DNA of 64,000 bases from Paragyromitra xinjiangensis (lineage: Eukaryota; Ascomycota; Pezizomycetes; Pezizales; Discinaceae), in the NCBI GenBank assembly GCA_038503065.1, contig JBCAMK010000011.1, positions 1,488,001-1,552,000 on the forward strand, in the 5' to 3' direction. The notes under the pieces were generated by a model. That model was not told the DNA's origin, made no database searches, and worked only from the letters and a program-made list of their open reading frames with translations. Position numbers and translations under genes: made by a program. Positions 10,345 to 19,512 of the stretch are shown here, one piece after another; positions within the stretch are counted from its first letter, which is position 1; each line of letters starts with the position of its first letter.

Positions 10345-12575
10345 TTTTTTTTTTTTTTCAATTAATATTTTATCGCATTGAAGTACTAAAATACTTATGG
10401 CGCGCCTCATCACCCCCAAAGAAACAAACAAGTACAAACATAATCGGGAAACATAATAACCCGTGCGAACTTAAAGGAGGAAAATAAAGAAACCTCCACC
10501 TAAACTTAGACTTTCCAAATTGTTCATCGTACTTTAATAAAGGAAAATAAGAAAACCTTCGATCAACGTAATTAGGAAACTAGACCATTTCTACTTCCTT
10601 TCCTTTACCCTTCAAAAGGGTAAGCTTGGCTCGGGCTGGGCAGTTCGGATCGGTTGCTTTGTGTCCAGGGCTGCCTGGGCAGTTGGCACAGCGGATGGGT
10701 GGGTGAGTGCAAGAGTGACCTCCTTTACAGAGCTTGCATTCATGTTGGCGTGTTTGATGTGGGAGGGCGCATACAGCGCAGATTCCAGTGGGGTGCTTGC
10801 ACATAGAGGTTGCGTGTCCGAAGACGTTGCACTTCTTGCATTGGGTGTCCGGGCTAAAAGAAACATAGGGTTGTACTTTACAGGTACGGTTGAAGATGAT
10901 GAAATTTCTGATTCCAAGGGTTGACATATTGTAGGACCCGTTGAGGGAGATCACCATTGAGGAATGTTGTTTGTCTTTTCTGACTTCAGGGGAGCTGAGC
11001 CAGCGGGGTAGTTGGGCGAGGGTGAGTTTCGGATAAGAAATCTTAAGTTCTGAGGCCATAAGATTACCTGCTTCCGTTCCTTCTCCAATTGTGGTGGGTA
11101 CGCCGTGGACAATAAACTTTGACCAGACTTGGTTGACGTGGATGGAAGAGACTGCAATGCCTGCTTCCTGTAGGGCTTCTCCTATTTCTGCTCCATATGC
11201 TTCCACTGCTGTGGCAGAAATATCCATAGGGGTCTCGAGGATAATGTTCTGACGGGGGGTGCGCCTGGCCAGGATGACCGAGGAGCTGGTATTCTGGAGA
11301 ATTTTGTTGACGATTCCTTTAATATCGTCGTCGGTGGGTGGGGTAGGGATTTCTCCGTCGACTTGAACCACAAGTTCCCGGTTCACCCTGGTGTAATCTG
11401 GCTTGATGAGGGGTTCGATTTTCTTCTTCGGTGGGGGTGGGGGAGCAGCTGCTACTGCTGCCCAGTTGACGTTGTTGGTAGGATTGTCAACATAGTTAAG
11501 CGGGGGGGGAGCTGCCTTGCCTTGAGGGGCCTGGGCTGCTGGCCTGGGTGGGACTGGGGGAGGGCGGTTGCTGATTTTTGTGACTTGCGACCGTAGGTCG
11601 CGTATTTCAGTGTTTAAGCGAGCTACCTCGCCACTGAGCTGGGTGACCTGTTTGAGCAGGGGAAGGGTTGCGTGGTGTGAAGACCATGCCTGGAAGTTGG
11701 CCATAAGCCAAAGGTCATGTACGGGGAAAGTTTCCTTGCATCCAGTGTAATCAACAAGCATGTTGAAGCCTGAGAGGAAATCATCGTCGGTGGGAGGGCG
11801 GATGCCAGATCTTTCGTCCCTGGGTTCAGTAAGTGGCAGATCGGATTGTTGGGTTGTTGACTGGGTAGGGGTTTTGCTCGAGGAGGGGGCCTGAGTTTCT
11901 GGGATCTCAGTGCTCATCTCAGTATCGGCTGGGAGTTGTTGTTGTTGTTGGTGTTGAAGTAGGATGGCCTGTTGTTCACTGGGTCTCCTGTAGAATGCGG
12001 GGTTTGCTGGGTGGAGGTCAGACTGGATGGTAACAAACATTTTTCCATTGTTTGCAGCCAGGCAGCCGTTTGGGAGGGGGTTCTCAGCGGGAATGCTGAA
12101 CAGGGCGGGTGAGGCTTCAAGGGCCTTTGCCATTTCATCGCGTGCTTGCTGGAGTTCTGCTAACTGTTGGGCCTCCTGAGGGGTGGCCTGACGAGAAGCT
12201 TGCTGGGAAAAGGGGAGAGTAGTCTGGGCGGGAGCCTGAGCTGGTAGGCCCTGGCGTCTGTCTTGCGAGGCCTGGCCTCGTTTCTTGTTGGGTGCCATAG
12301 CTGCGTAGTCGTTGAAAGTGAGTTGGTACGCCAGGCTGGGTGGCCGACCGTACTAAAAGTAGTGCGTTTAAAAGAGGGAAGGGAGGGCTTTGTAAAGGTA
12401 CTCGCAAGGCGAAACGAAGTTGTTGTGGTGGCGATAGATCACCACTTTCGTTGCGTGCGGGGTAGCTTGAAGCCTTTCGCTAAAGACTTATCGTGAGATT
12501 TTGGTGTGTTGTTGAGGGTTGCGTGGTGGTTGGGTTTCCTAATGGGGCAGGTGTGGGTTCGGTTCGGGTGCTCAA
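10345..12575 (-). mobile_element. ORF1-only LINE (half-LINE), antisense
   Basis: Read on the minus strand there is a 5' UTR (about 12575-12299), one ORF (12298-10580), a 220-bp 3' UTR and an A-tract that appears as a run of about 14 T at 10346-10359. The surrounding LTR-like sequence has GCTCAA on both sides (about 10334 and 12570), a candidate target duplication. No endonuclease/RT ORF follows the ORF1 stop. The 3' tail shares GATGAGGCG and a TTTTAGTA stem-loop with the autonomous LINEs here, suggesting mobilisation in trans by a LINE reverse transcriptase. Confidence 0.7.
10580..12298 (-). CDS. LINE ORF1 (gag-like) RNA-binding protein of the half-LINE
   Basis: This 572-residue open frame starts MAPNKKRGQ, with a Gln/Pro-rich N-terminus, a coiled-coil-like stretch near residues 215-240 and a PPVPPRPAAQ-type linker. 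From about residue 295 it is homologous throughout to ORF1 of the LINE at 19513 (NQVWSKFIVHGVP against NSRWSKFIIDAVP; LAQLPRWLSSPE against LAQAPRWLSTEE). Three C-terminal Cys/His knuckles follow, beginning CKKCNVFGHATSMC and CAVCALPHQTRQHEC. Such proteins bind the element RNA in a ribonucleoprotein (family knowledge). The frame is intact, which is notable for an element with no second ORF. It could be a 5'-biased remnant, but its own distinct 3' UTR and A-tail argue for a stable half-LINE. Confidence 0.8.
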   Translation of the reverse strand: MAPNKKRGQASQDRRQGLPAQAPAQTTLPFSQQASRQATPQEAQQLAELQQARDEMAKALEASPALFSIPAENPLPNGCLAANNGKMFVTIQSDLHPANPAFYRRPSEQQAILLQHQQQQQLPADTEMSTEIPETQAPSSSKTPTQSTTQQSDLPLTEPRDERSGIRPPTDDDFLSGFNMLVDYTGCKETFPVHDLWLMANFQAWSSHHATLPLLKQVTQLSGEVARLNTEIRDLRSQVTKISNRPPPVPPRPAAQAPQGKAAPPPLNYVDNPTNNVNWAAVAAAPPPPPKKKIEPLIKPDYTRVNRELVVQVDGEIPTPPTDDDIKGIVNKILQNTSSSVILARRTPRQNIILETPMDISATAVEAYGAEIGEALQEAGIAVSSIHVNQVWSKFIVHGVPTTIGEGTEAGNLMASELKISYPKLTLAQLPRWLSSPEVRKDKQHSSMVISLNGSYNMSTLGIRNFIIFNRTCKVQPYVSFSPDTQCKKCNVFGHATSMCKHPTGICAVCALPHQTRQHECKLCKGGHSCTHPPIRCANCPGSPGHKATDPNCPARAKLTLLKGKGKEVEMV

Positions 12576-13130
12576 CTATCGCTGAAGAATGGAGCAGCAG
12601 GGTGGAGCATTCGCGATGTATTTAACACCAGCGTTCCGCAGTCCTCGCTCTGCCGTGCTCTAGTGGGGGACTGGGTTTGACCCGGAGTCCCATTGCCAAA
12701 TGGACTGGTGTTCTACTCCGGAAGACCTTCTGTACTTCCAGGGGCTATGCTTCAAGAGCTGCCGCACCTCCATTAGCAATCTGACCACTCTAGACTCTAT
12801 GAACCACCGGCATAGTCCTGCACACTGCAGTCCTACATGCACGGTGCAGTTCAGTCTAATCCGCATGTGTTTTACTAGTAGATAGCGCTGCCAGTGCGTT
12901 GCCTATCAGCTTCCGCTGATGCATACTGCACAGGTTGATTCAGAACTCTACCACTTCCTCGGAGTGGTAGATGCACCCGCCTATGTGCCGTCAGCTCGTC
13001 AACTGACGCACATGCGGTTCCTCTGTATCAACCAGATCAGTGGGACGCGGTAGCTCTCTGCATGTGGGAGCAACCCCACCGATGCAGGCTCCTACTGTCC
13101 CATCAGTCTGGCCCTATTCTACTACACATG

Positions 13131-13833
13131 CTAGAGGCAGTATATAACAAGCGACCGTCCACCTCGCTTCCACACTTCCCTCCATCATCTCCGACCGCAA
13201 ACTCAACACCACAAATCACCTCTCCCAGAATCTCACGAAACCAAAAAGTCTCTATCTCTTTGGCATCGTTCATCACCACACCCCATCCCGCATCTGGGAA
13301 CTCATCACTCCCATCGCTCCCCCATCAACCTGGCTCCCAATACTCCCCCCAGAGTATCGCCATCACCACCCGCAACTCCTGTCCGACTTGTTTGGGCCGC
13401 TACTTCGCCAACGCCAGTTGTTTCGCCCGAATTTCTCTTTTGGCTCCTACTGTCCCATCAGTCCGTAGCCCTATTCTACTCCACATACTAGAGGCAGTAT
13501 ATAACAAGCGACCGTCCACCTCGCTTCCACACTTCCCTCCATCATCTCCGACCGCAAACTCAACACCACAAATCACCTCTCCCAGAATCTCACGAAACCA
13601 AAAAGTCTCTATCTCTTTGGCATCGTTCATCACCACACCCCATCCCGCATCTGGGAACTCATCACTCCCATCGCTCCCCCATCAACCTGGCTCCCAATAC
13701 TCCCCCCAGAGTATCGCCATCACCACCCGCAACTCCTGTCCGACTTGTTTGGGCACCCATCACACCCACACCTATTGCTGGGCGCAAACGCACATCCAGC
13801 CACCTCTCTCCCCATCTTACCCGAACCTCCAAC
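13131..13833 (+). promoter_or_regulatory. LINE copy 1 5' UTR: tandem promoter monomers
   Basis: The first unit (13131-13487, 357 bp) is repeated from 13488. The second runs to TTGTTTGGGC near 13755 and then switches to a unique leader ending at the ORF1 ATG. Each unit opens CTAGAGGCAGTATATAACAA. The unit's last about 50 bp (GGCTCCTACTGTCCCATCAG onward) match the LTR-like sequence just upstream at 13087-13130. The structure resembles monomeric L1 promoters of rodents (analogy). Confidence 0.7.
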
Positions 13834-15269
13834 ATGTCTGCACCTGAAGGCAGCACTGCCCTCTCTGCCTTTGACCCCGCAGATCTCCCAATGGAAGACA
13901 AACCCGCCTCGAATCACAGCAGCTCTTCCAGTGAACATGACGACGATGAAAGCGTCGGAGGTCAAGAATATAACTCTAACCTCAACTTCACCCAAATCCC
14001 CGCCGAAGAAATGGCAAAAATGACCAATGCCACCACCACCAACTACCTCACTTGGTTCATCCAGAGCCAATTCAACTCGATGAAAGACGAATTTGAGAGA
14101 CAAATGGACACCCTCCTTGCTCAAATCAAACTCAACAACACCCAAAACACCAACACCACCTCCAAACTCGCGGAAATTAAAGCGCAAAACATTTCCCTCC
14201 AAAACACCGTCCGCTCCTTAGACGCCAGACTTATACACCTACAAACCAACCAAAGCGCCAAAGCCAACACCCCGCCGCAAACAGCAAACCTCCCGCCACA
14301 AACACCAGCAAACCCTCCAACACCAACACTAACAAAGTACAAGAAACCTATGCCAGCAAAGCCACAACAGCACCTGGCGAAAACAACTTCACCACCGTCA
14401 CCAACCGAAAAACCCCAAAAATTCAACCACTCTACAAGCCCGATTTCACCACCGATAAAAGAGAAATCATCATCGAACTCACCGAACCCCTTCCTGCCTC
14501 AGCCACCCCAGACTCCATACTCAATGCCATCAACAACCGCCTAGGAGCTGTCAACACATGCATCCTAGCCGTCCGAAAAACCAACAACGACAATCTCATC
14601 CTTACCACCAAACCCAACGAAGCCGCTGACAAATTCATCGAACAATACGAACATGAAATCACCTCAGCATGCAACCTCCTCAAAATCCCAATCACCAACA
14701 TTAGAATCAACAGCAGGTGGTCTAAATTCATCATCGACGCTGTCCCCCTAAACTTCAACCTCGAGCCCGTCACACCTACCACTATCACCAATGCCATTCA
14801 AGCCGCCCTACCTGACGTACAATTGGCCCAAGCCCCAAGATGGCTATCCACAGAAGAGAAACGCGTTGGCAAAAAAGCCTCCTCCATCGTCATTGCCCTA
14901 CCTGCCAAACACACCCTCAAAACCCTTGGCTTTACCTACCTCAACATTCTAAACGCCACCTGCAAAATCCGCGAATACCACCCCATCAACCCCACCACCC
15001 AATGCCGAAACTGTCAAAAACTTGGACACCACGACGCCACTTGCAAACAAGAAGTTGCCTGCGCCATCTGCGCACTTGCCCACCACACCAAAGACCACAA
15101 ATGTGACCAAATCACATGTAAAGGAGGTGCCAGATGCACACACATGCCACTCAGATGCGCCTGCTGCAACACCAACCAACACACCGCCATTGATTGCCCC
15201 GAAAAAATGAAGACCAGAGCACTTTACCTTGCTCAACGCGCCCAGAAAATCAACAAACGTAATGATTAA
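13834..15269 (+). pseudogene. LINE copy 1 ORF1, frameshifted
   Basis: It starts MSAPEGSTALSAF and follows the intact copy 2 ORF1 for about 145 codons. The reading frame then changes within 14260-14330, a Thr/Pro/Asn-rich tract, and the second half is open in another frame to the stop at 15267-15269. The second half keeps RWSKFIIDAVPLNFN and the three Cys/His knuckles (CRNCQKLGHHDATC, CAICALAHHTKDHKC, and a last CxxC cluster). One indel therefore separates it from an intact ORF1. Role by family: RNA-binding gag-like protein of the ribonucleoprotein. Confidence 0.85.
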
Positions 15270-18200
15270 ACAGACAACACAAATCACAGGCATAGCCCAA
15301 GTGCAACAACTGAATTGCGCTAAAGGAAAGGCCTCCACTCTTTCAGTACTTCATCATGCAAACATCAACACCCAACTCGCCGTACTCGCACTACAAGACC
15401 CATGGTCAGAAACCCAGGGCCTACCACCAAACATCACAAATTTTTACCGCTTCTCACCAACAAATCAAAATCCCAAATGCGTCACCTACATAAACGCAAA
15501 CATGAACCTAAACCCACGCATTTCAACCTCCTTCTTCAACAACGCCATATCAATCATCATAACCACAGCAATAGGTGACATTGAAATCTCCAACATCTAC
15601 GCCAACTACACACCAACGACACACACCTACCTCAACATGCATCGCTTCCTTCCCATGCACATAATACTAGCAGACACAAACCTACACCACACATGGTGGT
15701 ATGGAATCGAAACCGACACCCATCGCACCTCCATCAATAACACCAGAACAACAGCCAACCAACTCGTAGACTGGCTAGAAGACCACAACTACCAACTCAT
15801 CAATCACCCAGGTATCTTCACACATTTCCCTAGAAATGGCAACAGAAATTCCATCATAGATCTCACCTTATTCAAAAACATACAACAATACCTCATAACG
15901 TGGCAATCCGATCAAGGACTAAGAGACAACTCTGACCACACCCTAATCACAACTACCATATTCCTACCACCAAAGCCCACAGCCACACCCAAACGCAACC
16001 TCAATAAAGCAAACTGGATCCAATTCCACAACATAATAAAACAATCAGCACTCAACAATTCTCAACCCACTAACGCCAGTGAAACCACCAAAGAATGCGA
16101 ACAGCTCACCTCCCTAATACAACTCGCCACCATCACAGCCATACCCCTATCGAAACCCAGTCAACACTCCAAAGGCTGGTGGACCCACGAACTTTCCAAA
16201 TTAAAAAGGAAAATAAACACTATCAATCACCTAATCAAACGACCCAACCCACCACAGCATGCCAAAAACCTCCTCAAAAACCTCCGAACACAATGGAAAA
16301 CCGAAATAAATGAAGCCAAAAAACACCACTGGCACCAACGGCTATCCACCAACGACCCCAAACAAATATGGCAAGCCATCAAACAAACAAATGGCCGCAG
16401 ACCCCCCACCACAATACAACCCTTACACAACGCACCAGATTTCGAAGCACAATGTAATGCCTTCAAATCTACCTTCTTCCCACCTATCCTCGCCTCTCCC
16501 CAGCCACTACCACAAAACTGGCTTCCCCCACCTACATCAGATCAATCCTTCAACACACCTCATGTTACTCCAGAGTTAATCTCTAAATTACTCGCCAAAA
16601 CTTCCCCTGCATCCGCTCCAGGACACGACGGAATCCTTTATCCTCATATACAACACGTCCATCAAGCCGCTCCTTTACTCATTCCTAAAATCTTCACAGC
16701 TGCACTTCGCTTCGGCGCTTTTCCCGATATATGGAAACAAGCAATCGTCACACCCATACCTAAGACAGGCAAAGACGACTATTCCAAACCCAATGCCTAC
16801 CGCCCTATTTCATTATTATCATGTCTCGGCAAACTTTTAGAACGCATTATCACCAGACAATTGGAAATCGCTGCAATAAATTCAGGCGCAATCAACCACC
16901 AACACACAGGAGGACGCACAGGAATCTCAGCAATAGACGCCCTACAACAAATCATCACACCATCCCAATCCTGGCTTGACACCCCCGCCACAACAGGACA
17001 CCAAAAGCAACTACGACCTTCCATTTTAACCACAGACATTGAAGGAGCCTTCAACTGCGTCATACATCAACAAATGACTGCAATCTTCCTCCACTTTAAA
17101 TTCCCCACATACCTAATACAATGGTACCAAAGCTTCACCACCAACCGAACAATAGCCTTCCGCTTTAACAGCACCACAAGTCCAACATCACCCTTTAACA
17201 GTGGACTCCCTCAAGGATCTGCAGTTTCATCCATTGCCTTCACCATATACAGTGCCGCGCTAGACACTGAACCATCACCTTCCAATCTTACTTATTCTAA
17301 TACCTACATCGACGACAATGCCATGCTACAAGCAAGTTTTTCACAAAAATTTGCCACCATGACACTACAACAACGCCTTAACCTCAAAATTGAAAGAGGC
17401 TCACACCTCAACATTCTCTTTTCCCCACCAAAAACAGAACTCATGCACTTAAGACTCAGTTCCAGAGCCAAAGATCCCACCCCCACTTCCATCACACTGT
17501 ACGACCAAAGCATATCACCCACTGAACAAAATCGCATGCTAGGACTCATCATTGATCGAAGATTAACCTTTCACCAACACACACATCACATCGTCGCCTC
17601 CCTACTTAAAACCAAAGGAGCCATCTACCCTCTTCTCAAATCCATACACCTTACCCCCGCCACAATACATCACATACTACACATAGTTCACATCCCTAAA
17701 ATGCTATGGGGCTCCCCCATATGGTGGACAGGTGCACCCACCATTATAGATAATATTCAACCAGCATACCACAGCCTTGCTCGTATCATCACGGGCCTCC
17801 CCAGAAATACCAAAATAACCCACCTACTACGCGAAGCTGCCCTACCACCGCTCAACCTCCTATTAGATTATCATTCACAAAAATATGGCATACGCATCCT
17901 GAAAAACAACGCGCACAACCCAGCCTTCCTTCCATTACTCAAGTTTCTTCCGCAAACAACAGAATACAAAGGATCAGGACTCAAAAGAATAGCCTCCCTG
18001 CTCCAACCCCTCATCCAAAATCAACCTCTTGAAAGACTCGAATTTTCCTTTCATTCCCCATTCCTCACACCAAATTCTCTACAAATTTCCCAGCTTTCCA
18101 AACAACAAACAGCCACACAACATATCAATTGGACAGGCACACTGGAAAACTCCTGGCTCCTTTATACAGACGGCTCCCTCAACGATAACGGACATTCCTC

Positions 18201-18954
18201 CTCCGGCGTATACATTGCTCATATACGCTACGGCATCACCACACAAACATACACACATTCCTGCGCCCTCGGACATCATGCCGAAAACGAAGACGCCGAA
18301 ATTCACGCCATACAAGAAGCTTTAGCTCTCTTACTCCAACATATCGTCTATCCTACTCCTGTATACATATGCGTCGACAATCAAAACGCCCTAAAGTCAC
18401 TCGCAGGAGGACCCACACACAACAAGGAATACCTGTGGCACGCACTCAACGCATGCAATTCACTCCAAAAAATAGGATGCTCCATCAGTGGTATATGGAC
18501 TCCCTCTCATACACAAATCTTCGGCAACGAGAAAGCTGATCAACTGGCTACACTCGCCCACAATAAACCCCTCTGCTCATGGCATCGTCTGACCCTTGGA
18601 CACCTTTCACTCCTGCCCAAGAAACACTTACTCAAATCATGGGCCTCTAACACCCCAGAGCCCGTTGCCCTTCACATTGCGCAACATCTCACATCATTAT
18701 CACGCAAACGGTTTTCCAAACTCGCGAAAATACGCAATCAAGCGCACTTCATCGATTCCACCGGATTCACCGATCCCCTCACATGCACATGCGGTGAACA
18801 AGATGGCTCTTACCATCGCATCATGTCCTGCAAACTCAGAAATAAAGAACGACAAGATTTCTTTAAAAATTCAGAACCAGATTGGAATATTTTCTTTTCA
18901 TCTAAGTTAAATTTTTCCGAGTTTTTTTCTTATATTAACCTGTTAGGGTTATAA
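15262..18954 (+). CDS. LINE copy 1 ORF2: endonuclease, reverse transcriptase, RNase H
   Basis: The frame is open from 15229. I prefer the ATG at 15262 because it overlaps the ORF1 end as AATGATTAA in both copies. The protein is about 1,230 residues. Residue positions here count from 15229. Endonuclease: LQDPWSE near residue 55, ADTNLHHTWW near 147, SDHTLI near 237. RT: the GHDGI and AYRPISLL blocks near 465-525, SGLPQGSAVSS near 663, YIDD catalytic motif near 692 (17305). RNase H: LYTDGS near 978, AENEDAEIHA near 1020, VDNQNALKSL near 1048, WTPSHTQIFGNEKADQLA near 1090. A terminal CTCGEQDG..HRIMSC motif lies near 1185. All key residues look intact, so this ORF could be functional although its own ORF1 is broken. 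Confidence 0.92.
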   Translation: MIKQTTQITGIAQVQQLNCAKGKASTLSVLHHANINTQLAVLALQDPWSETQGLPPNITNFYRFSPTNQNPKCVTYINANMNLNPRISTSFFNNAISIIITTAIGDIEISNIYANYTPTTHTYLNMHRFLPMHIILADTNLHHTWWYGIETDTHRTSINNTRTTANQLVDWLEDHNYQLINHPGIFTHFPRNGNRNSIIDLTLFKNIQQYLITWQSDQGLRDNSDHTLITTTIFLPPKPTATPKRNLNKANWIQFHNIIKQSALNNSQPTNASETTKECEQLTSLIQLATITAIPLSKPSQHSKGWWTHELSKLKRKINTINHLIKRPNPPQHAKNLLKNLRTQWKTEINEAKKHHWHQRLSTNDPKQIWQAIKQTNGRRPPTTIQPLHNAPDFEAQCNAFKSTFFPPILASPQPLPQNWLPPPTSDQSFNTPHVTPELISKLLAKTSPASAPGHDGILYPHIQHVHQAAPLLIPKIFTAALRFGAFPDIWKQAIVTPIPKTGKDDYSKPNAYRPISLLSCLGKLLERIITRQLEIAAINSGAINHQHTGGRTGISAIDALQQIITPSQSWLDTPATTGHQKQLRPSILTTDIEGAFNCVIHQQMTAIFLHFKFPTYLIQWYQSFTTNRTIAFRFNSTTSPTSPFNSGLPQGSAVSSIAFTIYSAALDTEPSPSNLTYSNTYIDDNAMLQASFSQKFATMTLQQRLNLKIERGSHLNILFSPPKTELMHLRLSSRAKDPTPTSITLYDQSISPTEQNRMLGLIIDRRLTFHQHTHHIVASLLKTKGAIYPLLKSIHLTPATIHHILHIVHIPKMLWGSPIWWTGAPTIIDNIQPAYHSLARIITGLPRNTKITHLLREAALPPLNLLLDYHSQKYGIRILKNNAHNPAFLPLLKFLPQTTEYKGSGLKRIASLLQPLIQNQPLERLEFSFHSPFLTPNSLQISQLSKQQTATQHINWTGTLENSWLLYTDGSLNDNGHSSSGVYIAHIRYGITTQTYTHSCALGHHAENEDAEIHAIQEALALLLQHIVYPTPVYICVDNQNALKSLAGGPTHNKEYLWHALNACNSLQKIGCSISGIWTPSHTQIFGNEKADQLATLAHNKPLCSWHRLTLGHLSLLPKKHLLKSWASNTPEPVALHIAQHLTSLSRKRFSKLAKIRNQAHFIDSTGFTDPLTCTCGEQDGSYHRIMSCKLRNKERQDFFKNSEPDWNIFFSSKLNFSEFFSYINLLGL

Positions 18955-19168
18955 ATTTTCTTCGCGATTAAGTAGGGGATGATTGATTTGGTTTTCCTTT
19001 CGGTTATTTTTCCTCGTAGCTTTGTTATTATTTATTATTTTCTTTATTTTCTTTATGATGGTTTAAATTGTTTTGGAAACGGGGAGGATTTATTTGTAGC
19101 TGGCGGCGGATGAGGCGATATACTTTAGTATCAGGGCCGTAGAATTAAAACACTAAAACACTAAAACG
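18955..19168 (+). other. LINE copy 1 3' UTR
   Basis: 214 bp after the ORF2 stop. It contains GGCGGATGAGGCG followed by a short stem-loop (GATAT, loop with CTTTAG, TATC) and ends with an ACACTAAA-type short tandem repeat instead of poly(A). The same organisation is seen at 1-244 and 24632-24817. Confidence 0.7.
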
Positions 19169-19512
19169 CTAGAGGCAGTATATAACAAGCGACCGCCCAC
19201 CTCGCTTCTACTTTTCCTCCATCATCTCCGACCGCAAACTCAACACCACAAACTACCTCTCCCAGAACCTCACGAAACCAAAAGTCTTTATCTCTTTGGC
19301 CTCGTGTATCACTACACCCCACCTCGCTTCTGGGAACTCATCACTCCCATCGCTCCCCCATCATCCTGGCTCCCAATACTCCTCCCAGAGTATCGCCATC
19401 ACCACCTGCAACTCCCGTCCGACTTGTTTGGGCACCCATCACACCCACACCTCTCGCTGGGCGCAAACGCACCTCCAGCCACCTTTCTCCCCACCTCACC
19501 CGCACCTCCAAC
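19169..19512 (+). promoter_or_regulatory. LINE copy 2 5' UTR (one monomer plus leader)
   Basis: One unit beginning CTAGAGGCAGTATATAACAA, then the leader that starts ACCCATCACACCCACACCTC and ends at the ORF1 ATG. It lacks the extra upstream monomer of copy 1. A TATA-like TATATAAC lies 11 bases into the unit. Confidence 0.6.

Larger units (their letters stand above)
13131..19168 (+). mobile_element. Tad1-like LINE, copy 1
   Basis: In order: two 5' monomers (units at 13131 and 13488), ORF1 (13834-15269, frameshifted), ORF2 (15262-18954), and a 214-bp 3' UTR ending in CACTAAAACACTAAAACG. ORF2 carries an apurinic-type endonuclease, RT, RNase H and a terminal Cys/His motif, the Tad1/I-type architecture. 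The 3' end abuts copy 2 at 19169 with no other sequence between. The copy sits in the solo-LTR-like element, at the point where the LTR at 48214 reads CATGTAAC. Confidence 0.9.
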
